DNA from: Drosophila pseudoobscura
Lineage: Eukaryota > Arthropoda > Insecta > Diptera > Drosophilidae
Direction of reading: 5' to 3'
DNA: 64,000 bases
Assembly (NCBI RefSeq): GCF_009870125.1
Contig: NC_046679.1
Coordinates: 27,900,001-27,964,000, forward strand
This document shows positions 47,232 to 58,500 of the stretch, in pieces (within the stretch, counting starts at the first letter, position 1; each line of letters opens with the position of its first letter). The position numbers were made by a program, and so were the translations under genes. The notes beneath the pieces are model-generated. The model did not search any database, was not told where the DNA came from, and saw only the letters and a program-made list of their open reading frames with translations.

Positions 47232-47524
47232 CAGGTAGTGGCTGTGTGGCAGGACGCACGCGTCAAGGGATTAGAGCGAGATGAAAAGTCAGGTACAGGT
47301 CGCGAGTCGCGAATCCTGCCGCGAATCCTCATGGCTTGATCCACTTTTGGATTAGAGCACACAACACAAAATTGTTGCAGAAGAGAGAAAAATACACGAC
47401 ACTTGGATTTGGATTTGTACTGGGATTGCGATGATCCGGGGAGCTTAACGGACTGGCTATCCAGATTATGAGGCAAACTCGAAGCGTAGCGAATTTTCCC
47501 GTGGCATTTTCTACGCGAGGATTA
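47232..47524 (-). promoter_or_regulatory. hb: hunchback P2 proximal Bicoid enhancer
   Basis: Bicoid sites: GGGATTAGA at 47267-47275, TGGATTAGA at 47348-47356 and GGATTA at 47519-47524, with weaker GAATCC-type sites at 47310-47330. A perfect Zelda site CAGGTAG lies at 47232-47238, only 6 bases upstream of the TATA box, and CAGGTA at 47290-47295. This is the homologue of the anterior P2 enhancer that reads the Bicoid gradient. Confidence 0.88.
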
Positions 47525-47659
47525 AACGTAGCAGAAGTAGGAGGTGTCCTAACGAGAGACGGCTTCTCTTTAATATAATAAAAAGCAACAAAGGATTTAA
47601 CTAAATTAAAGGACTAATTCCCCAGAGAGGAAGAGTGTGTGCGATATACCTAGGGGATT

Positions 47660-50600
47660 CTACAGAGAGGAAGAGGTACGGTACAGCTGCTGGGATTCTA
47701 TTTTTTTGGCTGGCAAGTGGAAAATTTCTATACACCTTCCATACATTATTTCTTTATTACAGCTCATATATTGTTCAATATATTGGTTTATTTTTGGAAT
47801 TCTTTTAATTCTTCTTAAAAGGGTTATATATAGAAAGTATATGGAATATTGTAGAATGCCAATTATACTTTTGTTGAATACTTTTCATTCTTTTGCAGAA
47901 TTGTTCGAATATTTGTAAAGAAACCCGAACAAATTTCGGTGGTTTCTGAAAACGTGAACATCTTTCAATCTAGTTTCCACTAAAAACTTATAAAAATTGC
48001 ATAAAACTATAAACTTTTCCAACATTTTACTCCACATTTGAAGGTCAATAATTCCTTAATTTTGGGTTCTTAAATCTCAAATGCAAGAAACGTTGAACCA
48101 AAGGAGATTTTTATATAGAATTTCATTTATTATTTCCCCACACATTTTCTTTTGCTGCCATGGTTTTCCCTTCCCCCAAAAATTTCCAAATGTACTTTGA
48201 TTTGCGTAGTTTCCACAAAGAATTTTCATATTCAAGAGCAATCATTTTTCGTTCCTTTTTTCCTATGCAAAAATTTCTATTTTTTTGGCGATTTAATTTT
48301 TCCAAAAATTAGTTCATTTTCAGAGGCATTTTCGATGCATTTTTGGGCAATTGTTTGAGCTTCCAAGTAAATATTATTAAAAACGCAGAACGTCAGCAGT
48401 CGAGTGGGGGGAAGTGGGTGCAATGGAGGGGTGGCATGGCGAGTGGACCATACTCTTGTGTGCGCATAATTGATGGTACACGGAAAAGTTTTTCCCATGC
48501 TGTTTTCCGCGGAGAGCAAAATAAATGCAAGTGCATTTCTCATTTTGCATTTGAACATATTCGTATTTATTTAATATTTTGCCTTTGTACAATAGAAATT
48601 TGAAAGAAAAGCCAAAAATTAATTGTGCTGTATGCCACATCTGTCTCTCTCCCTCGTTCTCTCCTTCTGTATTGCTGTCTCTATTGCAGAAACAAAGAAC
48701 ATTTTTGCATTTTTCTATGCGCTTTTTTGTGGAATGCCCAAAAACAACAAGAAAGGAAAGGAAGGTGAACTTTAGATAGCGAAACTTTAGATACCCTTGA
48801 ATATCTATCATTCCTGTGCGAACTATTAGAAATAGTCATCCGAATATGATAATATTAGGTCTTATAAAATTAGAAATACATAGACAACTGAAATATCTAT
48901 TGGAAGCGGAATCCTAAGGGACCCAAAGTTCTTTTTTTTTGCTTTCATACGTTGCAAATATCTGCATAAAATCATCATACCCCTTGTTATCTTCAAGGGT
49001 ATTACAACAAAAGCCAAACTAAAGGCCAAGTGTAAAATTAATATTACGCCGGCTACAAAGCAGCGAAAGAGGAGAAAGACCAGGCAAGGGAGCTGCAGAA
49101 AGAGTAATGAAGAGAGCGGGGCTGATAAGAGGGGGCTGGTGCAAGGATGGGTGTAGCGAGGGCCTGCGCTGGCACAGTGCAGCCGTGAGGGGCAGAGAAG
49201 AGGCAACCGAAACTGCAAAAGTAAACTAAACATGTGCTAGTCGTTCTGCTGCTGCCCCCACGCACTCCCCTCAGACACTGCCACCCCACACCCCTTTTTT
49301 GTTTGCATCTACCCACCTCCCGCTCCATTCCATCCCTCTGCCTCTTAGAGCACGTAAAAATATCATGAAAATTGCAAAAATGGAAAATCTAGCAAAACGT
49401 AGAAAATGCGCCACACACAAAAAAATGTGTGTGTTTTGTTGAAAAATTTGTGTAGAAAAAAGTAGAAAATAAAACTTTCGGGAAATGGGAGGAGGAAAGA
49501 GAATATACTATATGTATAAATGATGTTTATTCAGTAAATTTTGTTCCTCTGAGTGGCTCAAAGGGGATGACTGAGAGAGTAGGATATTGTAGTGGCTTTG
49601 AAGAATACAATACTATGGAGGAGGAGGCGGTCTCATCTTTTACAAAAGTTTTCGCAGTCTTTATTTGCAACAACTTGTTGGGCATTTTTTAAAGGGAAAG
49701 CTTAATTCTTTCATGCTCTTCAAGTCCAAGTAGACAACTGTAACTGCATTTCAATGTCATTTGGGCTTATAAATATATCTGCTCTAATATATATAGATAT
49801 TTATTTATATATCTAAACAAAGAGTAGTTTGTTTGATTTATGCCTCGCGTTTCTTTTAGTCAGAAAAACATTAAAATAGTGAACCACAATCCCATCATCA
49901 TTGGACATCGGACTGACAATCTTTTCATGGGAGGCGGGGGGGGAAAGGAGATCTGATCTTGTGATGATTCCTAAAAAAACATCAAGAAATTATACCATTT
50001 CGCAGTGGCAGGGGCAGCTTTCGTTGTAGCGGTTCGTGTTAAATATTTATTATAGTATTTGAAATGCATTTTGGCAAGTGCCAAACAATTTGCCATTAAA
50101 AAATTGCAAAACGTTGACTTTGAATTATAGTTCGATGTCTAAATTTAAATTATTAAAAAAGAAAGAGACTGCAACACAAAAAAAAACACACAGAGAGAGA
50201 CGGCGAGAAAAATGTGCAATGGCACAAAAGAAAAGCCCGAGAAAATGCTAAAAAGTGTGGGGGACGGACTGGGGGAAAAGGAAAAACAACATGAAAGTCG
50301 ACATGTAAACAAATAAAATTAGCTGTCAGCCAGAAGGAAAGTAGAGGGGGGGAGAACGGAGGAGTCCAATCCCCCTCCCTCCCATATGGGGCTGCAACGG
50401 GGGGCAGATGCAGAGCGAGCCCCACAGTAGACAGGAGGCGGAACGGGTACGAAGGCAAAAAACAAGTTCAGCCAAAAGATCGGCCAAAAGCCAGACATAT
50501 TTTAAAATATTGTTTTAGAATTTTTGTGCCGTTGCATTTTTAGCAAATGATTTACCACATGAGGCTATCTCTTTCGTGTGTGTGTTTGTGTGTTCTTAAG

Positions 50601-53340
50601 GTTAGACAGAAAAAGAAACAGAAGAAAGTTCGGTTCGGAATATACCCTACCAGAGCAGACGGCAGAACGATTTTACGCAGAAGCTTGTGAAGCAGAGAAG
50701 GAATCATTTCATTCGAATCCAAATCCCACAGTAGCTTTAGGGAAGGGTATCCCAAGCATCGGCCAGCCAAAGCTAGGCTTCCAATCGTTCTCTGGAAAGC
50801 TTAATAAGACAACAACAGTTGCTCTTCAAAGCTTTCGCTTAACTGCTTTGCTAATATCACAATCAACGCTTAACTTTGTTTCAAGTGGGGATCAGGGAAT
50901 ACTAATCTTTATATTCCTTATGCCTCAACAATTTGTAATGTGCCCCATCATCATACTGGCCCCTACAAAAGCGAAATTCCTAATTCTTGTTTATTTGTTT
51001 ATGAAGGGGAGGAAGAGAGAAGAGAAGCTTTTCGACTAGCATCTGTGTTTTTTAAGATTTATTGAAGGTTAAGTGGAATGTTTATGGCAAAATAGCCCCC
51101 CAAAGATATTAATTTGGAAAATAATATTTACATACATATGTACCTTTTTGAATATGGGGCTTCTCCCAAAGTGGATCCAAAAACGGGAACCGTGCGAACA
51201 GCACCTTCTCTTGCCTTTCCAGTCGCGCTCTCACTCTCTATTCCGCTCTTTTGTGCGTTTCGTTTCGATTCCTTTCCTAAACTTGACCGCGGCACCGTTA
51301 AATCAACACCCACACGAATGCACCGCGCACACAAAAGCTGCTGCTGCTGCTGCTGCGATAACAGTGCGTGTGCGAGAGTGGAGCAGAGGGGCCGGCGCTC
51401 CTTTTCACTTCTCTTTTAGTCTATTTTTTGGCTTTTGCTTTTTAAGCTTCCTTTTTTTGCGCGAAATTCGCGCATGTGCGGGAAAAAAGTCGTTTGACAA
51501 ATAAAAAATTGTTTGCTTGTTTTTTTGTTCTTTTTTTTTAAGGAGTAGCTTTTGGTTTAAGCACAGTCACTAAGAGTTTTTCTTTGGTTTTGATGATGGC
51601 AAAATTTCGTTTAGCGCCCAACACTCGTCCGTTCTTTGCTCTTTTTCTCTTCTACGATTTTTTGGGTACGTTATGGGTTGTTAGAGGCTCGGAGCAGACT
51701 GACACGGCTCGTGCTCTACGGAGGATAGTCATAGCCGAAAAACGCACTCAGAATCACAAATCTCAATTGCAAACAACACGAGGGGGAACATTGTTGGCTG
51801 CTGCTGCGACCGCAACTCTACAGTTATACATGATACACAGTCAGTATGGCTCTCCTCCACCAGACGGCGCTAGTATTGAACGACACGACAAAGAGTGCGT
51901 GAGAGAAGGACAAAAAATCAGTCAGGGTATAGGGTATAGGGTATAGCAACAAACTCACACTCAAAATCGCAATTGCAAAGAAGAAACAAATGTCAGAAAT
52001 GCACTGCCACACGCACACACACAAGACTCCAAGAGAGGATGAGAGCGATTCCCTGTCCAAGAGAGAGCACTCACTAACAGAGCGTTACAGAGCACAAAGC
52101 ACTCAACGAGGCTGCTGTAAGTGAGTGGAATTTTGGTACAGGGCGAGTGAAACGATGTGCCCCATCCCCCAAAAGGCAACCCCAAGGCTCTCACGCTTGC
52201 TCTCTCCCGCTCACACTTTTCCCTCTCTCACTCTCACTCTCTCTCTCTCTCTCTCTGTCTCTGTGCGGCAGCCTCTAATGTGGCATCCTTTCGAGCCTTG
52301 CTGCCACGACACGCGCGACGCTGCATTTTGCTGCATTTTGCGGACTGCAGCTGCCTCTTTGGCTGAGTTTTTTGGCAGCTTCGCTTCAATATTGATTATT
52401 GATTTTTGTGTCCACTGCCGAGTAGGGATTTATGGGGGCGCCTCCACTCGGGGCCTGGGGTTCGTTGGTCTCCTCTTCGGACTGGGCACCGTCTTTTTTT
52501 CGTTTCGTTGCAACTTTAAGCCCCAGACACATTAACGAATTTTGTCTGTTTGGAGATTTCGTTTTTGTTGCTTTAACCGATTTTGCCCCTATTTGTTGCA
52601 TCCACACACCACACACAGAGGGGGTGCAAGGAGACGTTCCATGTGTGTGCTTGGCTAGCTGCCACTGGAAATTAATTGAAGGAAAAGCTGTGTGGACTGC
52701 AGGACAGTCGAATGTCTGAAATTTGAGAAACTAAATTTGAGGAAAGACTTGGGAGAACCGAATATTTTGTGGAAATTATAATGCTGATGAGGGGACAGTT
52801 TGAATATGTTTATTTATTATGGAATAAAGTGTTCAAATTATGGAATATTTGTGCATACAGATTTAACAACATTAGGTAGTAATAAAATATATGGAACTAG
52901 GATTATTTCTGACATTTTCCACTTAAATCTGAGTAACATGAAAAACAATCAAATAATTATGATCTAAAAATCGCTCTAAGCCCCACATTTTCTCCCTTAA
53001 TATTCTATATAATAACATAATTTAGAAACATATTCCATCTGCCCTAAAGCAAACTTTCAACTACGTTTAGGCCATGTATTTTGGGCTTAGTTTTCGACCA
53101 ATACACATACATATGTAATATGTAGATACATTATAATTACAAAATTTGTATCTACGAATATGGTTATGACAGAGAGGGGGGCAAGAGACAGAAAGGGGAA
53201 AATTTAAAAGCAATATTTACCAAACAAACGATTGCCACAGAAAGCAAACAAAAACGCGCACTGAAAATGCAAATTACACACAGGACGCAGGACATCATGC
53301 CACAACATGAAGCTGAAGAATCGCTGAAACTCGGAGTCGG
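47660..53340. other. hunchback upstream noncoding DNA, proximal part
   Basis: No protein gene seen. It contains a CT-rich tract at 52221-52263, a GGGTATA triplet repeat near 51924-51945 and a CTG run near 51337-51357. Short open frames on both strands lack any recognisable family. The late stripe enhancer of hb is expected between the proximal and distal control regions but I cannot place it. Confidence 0.45.
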
Positions 53341-53358
53341 AGCCCGTGCGTGGTAGCA

Positions 53359-53636
53359 CAGGTAGCAATGCCGCATGGACATTGACACTGTGGCAACCGG
53401 ATTAGATAAACTGCAACCGGATTTAGCAGAAGAAAGGATTAAAGGAACGCGAGAGGACTACCTGAATCGGCCTCGACACGGGCCGAGGCGGTCCTGCTCG
53501 GGCCTCGTCCTCGTTCATTAATCCGCGCGTTCGAAGATGCAGTCACTGCCTCCAGACGCATCCTCAGAAGGATAACTAGAGCGGGCGATAGACCAGATTT
53601 AAAAGTGATTTAAGAGTTTGGTTCAGTGTATAATCC
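53359..53636. promoter_or_regulatory. hb: Distal Bicoid/Zelda site cluster, probable second anterior hb enhancer
   Basis: Within 280 bases: CAGGTAG (53359-53365), GGATTAGA (53399-53406), GGATTTAG near 53420, GGATTA (53436-53441), CTACCTG (reverse CAGGTAG, 53458-53464), TAATCC (53519-53524) and TAATCC (53631-53636). It lies 6.2 kb upstream of the P2 start. D. melanogaster hb has a distal shadow enhancer several kb upstream with the same activity, which this probably corresponds to. Confidence 0.72.
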
Positions 53637-53927
53637 AACATTACGCAGTACTCGAGGAGTAGGCGGATCATCAGTGATCCTGTTGATCCTGCGAGCGATT
53701 AGCGTGCCTGATTAGCGCTGATCAGCCTGATTAGCGACAGGGCGGGTGTTTTTGGAGCACCCCCGATGCCTGATTCCAGATTCCTGATCCCTGGCCAAAC
53801 CCCTGGCCCAGGACCAAAAGTTATGTAAAGTTGAAGCCAAAGGCATAACAAATGTCGCCTCCGTCACGCTTGACCTTTTAATTGAAAGACAGAGATGTTG
53901 ATCTTCGTTCGAACTACAAACACAAAC

Positions 53928-53947
53928 ACGATCATGATCATGATCGT
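53928..53947. repeat. Perfect 20-bp palindrome
   Basis: ACGATCATGA followed directly by its reverse complement. It lies 300 bases beyond the Bicoid cluster. Function unknown; it may be chance in a GATC-rich stretch. Confidence 0.8.
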
Positions 53948-55486
53948 CTAATTGCTGAAAGCCGTCTCGTCCTTCCCCTCATATGCAAATGAACCCTAAC
54001 CTTTTGGCCTGCTGCTGATCCTGAAGAAGATCTCTCAATAGATCCCAAGAGTGTGCCATAAAGGGGAGGATCCTGTACATCTGAAGAACATCTTCCTCTA
54101 AGCATCTTTGCATCTCCCATATGCAAATTGAATCACACACAAAATGTGCATCGGAGCGCTCAGGATTTTGTGGTTGACCGAGTATCCCCCTCGAGAGGGA
54201 TACAGCTACACTCTCCCTACTTCTGACCTTTCTCCTACTCCCATTTTCTTTTCCCTTTCCATTTTATATTTTCCTGTTGAGATATCACCTTGAGTTCCTA
54301 AGCCGATTTCATGCCAAGGATGATTTGCCATTTTATCTAGAGTTTTTTCTTCCTGGAGGGTTTTTTCTCTTTTACTCATTTTTTTTTTTGTGTGTGTTTG
54401 TGGTTTCTTTATGGGGTTTTTCGTCTTTGATCTTAAGTGCAAATTGGTTTTGGTAACCAATTACTTGCATTTGATGTGCTACTGTTGAGGATATGGTAAT
54501 TTTATGGATCGATTTTGAGATATGATTATCGGAGGAGGAATATCTGAAGATCAAAATGAGTTTACGTTTGAATTTGGGACAAATAAAATTAAAGCATAGG
54601 TAAAAGTTCTTCAGATAGCCTGAAAAAGGGTAACCTAGCATAACATAAAGATAATATTATAAACTAAGTAGTTTCTCCTTTCACCATAGTTTTCACTTTT
54701 TTAGGATTTCAACTCCCAAAGGGCACAAAAATCTTTTCAGAAAAGACTACCACAATCCCTGTTCATGATCTATGCTTCAAAACACTGCCCTTTTCAGGCC
54801 GGGAGTCCCTTAACATGCCTCAAAAATTTACATATTTCGCATAAATCAAATGTGAAAATTGCTCGCGACGTAACGCCCACCAGAGAAACACAGGGTCAGG
54901 ACGAGTGAGCGAAGAGATAGCCATAGGAAAAGTGAGAGAGATGGATGGAGATTTCGTGGAAATGTTATGGTAAACAGAGAGACCGAGAGGCAGACCGGGG
55001 CGAGGCGATGCGACGCGGTTCGCGTCAACATCCGTAAATCCTTTTTTAGCACGAAAAACCGAAGGATTAAAAAAGGAAACTAGAGCAGAGGCACAGTCCA
55101 CACGGGGACTTGGGCAAATAGTTGCTCTAATTTTCATTGTTCCGTCTTAATGGTTATGCAGTAAAATTCGTTGCAAGGACAACCGGCAGGACATGGCAAA
55201 CAATCGCTGCTATGGTACTTTCATCCCGGTGTTTTTATGACGCCAACGAATTGCTTTCTCTCTAAGATTTTTGGCTTTGGCTACGGTCTACGGTCTATGG
55301 TATGTTTTTGGTTTGGTTTTTGCTTTTCTGTTCAGGTAATGGTCAAAGAATCGCTTAGAAGAAGAACCTTAACAATGAAAATAGCTGGAAAATCGCGAGA
55401 AACTACTATGCGCAGAGAAAGATACATACATATATGCATCTGAGTATCTAATGGTCATTAGAGGGGACACTGTCGCGCTCCGCTCT

Positions 55487-55542
55487 ACTTACAATTGTCA
55501 TTCCGCGGGACGGCGCACATTCTACCAACTAACAGTATGACC
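55487..55542 (-). promoter_or_regulatory. Candidate distal promoter with Motif 1-like box and splice donor
   Basis: On the minus strand GGTCATACTG (55542-55533) is a one-base variant of Motif 1. About 40 bases on lies ACAATT|GTAAGT (donor 55492-55487), a strong splice donor. Box, short exon and donor together suggest a noncoding first exon reading towards hb; it may be the maternal P1 promoter. Confidence 0.35.
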
Positions 55543-58500
55543 GCCCAATAAACAAGTTAAAAAACTTGTCGAAAAAAACTCACTTCCGCGTAATGGAATC
55601 CTTTTTTGTGAAGACCATAAAACATTTAGTTTTTTATGGTCATTGGTGGCAGATCAGGTAGAGATCCTTGTTTTTTGCTTGGTGTCCCTTAACCCTTTCA
55701 CCATTAACAAATCGATCCTATCCGGCTATCCGGAGTGGCCTTGAAGGTTTCCCTCGAAGGTGGCCCACAATTTCTGTCGTTTTCTCTTCTTTTTTCTTTC
55801 CACTCAATGTCTGTTCCATTGTGTTCTTTATGGTTCATCCGTTGTATATTTTTTATGGCATTCATTGTTCTCATTTGCATGGACAGTCTGTATTCAAAAT
55901 ACTTCCTTAACCCTTTTGCCGCTTTGACTACGAACGGGTTAAATGAAGTCCAATTTTTCGTACTTTTTACAAGCTGTCATTTTCTCGGAATTGGGTGTTT
56001 TTGGTCATTAGAACGCAAAAGGGTTAGGTTCTGGATGAATTTATATGTAAAGGGGTAAGAAAAAGTAAAGGGTTGACAGAAGAAATAGTTTTTCCCTTTT
56101 ACAGCCTGGAAATCACTGAGGAGAACTTGTAGAGGTGTGGCAAAAATTGGTGTAGGAAAGAGTAAATGTTTTCTTGAAATTTCACATGATTTTGTAGATT
56201 TTCTACAAAAGAGTGAAATAGCTTTCACACCCACGCATTTCATACACACTACGAAAGTTAAACTTGCAATGGTATTCCCACTCTTCTTATGAAAGCTTTC
56301 AAAGTTCACTAATACTAATAAATCTCTTGCATGCACACATTGACAATGGGAAATCATTTTAATAATCCTATCCATTAGTAGCCGTTACACAAAAATTCTA
56401 GAAAATCCAGAAAATCACATAAATTATATTCTCTTATATTCTCTTGGCTGAACATTTGTCCCCGTTTTACATTCGTAATTCGCTGGAAATTAAGGCCACT
56501 AAGTCGCCAGCGAAATGCATTCGAACAAATGTAAAAATGTGAGATTTTTGAGTCAGCCATTCATTGGCTTCCATTGTCCGTCGTCCGTATCCCAAAATCC
56601 CAAGCTTAGGCAATTGGGCATTTTTGTAGAATAAGCGCCAAATGCATGCCAGTGGCCAGTTCCCACCCCACAAATGATCCTTAAAACCCAGCCATCTAAT
56701 CAGTCCACGCAGCAGTTACACATTTTCACACTTTCGTGACCCCTGCGGCGGTGGAAATGCCGCCAACACACACAGATGCCCTGCCCAAAGAGAGATCCCT
56801 GAGGGTTGGACGGCGACCATTGGTCAGGGAAGAGGAAAAATTCGGACCGAATAAAATAAAATAAAATTGAGAACGCGCGCCATCGAAGGTCCGTCGTGAC
56901 CCCTTGTCAGCGTCAGAGAGCCAGAGGTTAAAATTAATGCGAATACTGTGAATGTTTCAGGGGGGAAAATTGCATGAAAATTCGGGGTCACGGCTAAGAC
57001 GATTCGGCCTCAAGGAGTACCACATAGGGCACATAGGGGTGGCTCTAGGGTCAAATTTATAGACCCGACATTGGACATTGAAAACTGTAACAACTGGGAA
57101 AAGCGGGACAACGACTGCAAAAGGATTTTCTGGCGGCTGAAAAATCTATGCTTCATTGTTTTGCATAGTGAGAAATGAGGTTTCCACAGAGGTGGGGGTT
57201 GATTTTTGGACCCATTTTAATTGACCATCGCCCTGACCCTCCCAACCCCGGAATTGACCTTTTTCCGTCTTGTGATATTCGAAAATTTTAGCACATTTAA
57301 ATAATTTTTCATTGCCATGCATTGAATGTTTGCAGAAAAAGGATCTTTGGTCTGGCGTTTCAGTTTTGTTTTTATTGGAAATGGCATTTAATTGTTGACC
57401 CCTCGAAACGGGAGGGGGGGGGTCATTTCTCATTCGGATGACACGGAAAATGTAACGTATTTTCACCCAAGAATTTTCATCTGCAGCTGTGGAAAAACTC
57501 TCCTGGATTTTGCCAGCATTTCGTACCTCACCCTCGCTCATTCTGCCTCTCTGTGAGCCAAAGAATTAGCTAATGGCCAGCACTCCAGACACACACACAC
57601 CCACACACATAGACTCCTCGCTCTTTTGGCAAAAGGGAAAATGTTTGGTAATGGTCCTGTGGAAACTAAGCCGGAAAACGTACCCAAGGAAAATGCGAAT
57701 AAAAAATTGAACTTCTTACGATAAATATGCGAGCCTATTAGTCGCACAGACAACGGCAAACGAATCTCAACCAAAACATGGCCAGAATGCTTTTAGGCCC
57801 AGGCCCAAGTCCACGTCCCAAAGCCGAAGCCCATGTCAAATGTTGAATAAGTAATTCTTTCTCTCTCTCTCTATCTCTGCCTCTCCCCAGTATACGTAGG
57901 AGGAACCAAGTATTGGCTGAAGGGTACAAAAGGTGTGGGAGCCAAAAGAACAAAAGGCATAAAACGTTAGAACTACTAGTCTTTGGCGAAACACAAAGAT
58001 GCCAAAGGACAAAGCAGAATATTTTATTTTCTAGTGAATGCGTTGAAATGCCAGGTTTCGGATTTATTCTGAAATATTGGGGCGAAACTAGACTATGGGA
58101 ATACCCTGAAGCGGATAGACCAGAACTTCCATATTTCATTGCAATAAGAATCTCCTATTCATGCTATAGTTTGTGGAGGATTTGTATGAGGTTAGATATG
58201 CCAGTGCTTCTTTGTAGGCTAAATTATTGGATACCAGTTTAATCTTCTTCACTAGGTACAAGATATATAGATAAAACATCTCTTTCCTGGTACTCTACAA
58301 GAATGCTTTCACACACACGCAACTCATAGACAGAAACAAAGCTACATTCTTATCAGTATTAGTTTGCTCCTTATGGAAGCTTTCAAAGCTCACTAATACA
58401 AGCAAATACTTTGCACTTACCGGGATCCTTAATTTAAAATTCTCTTGTATTCAGGATATGGATAGTACCCTCAGTTGACACATATCATTCCTATAATTTA

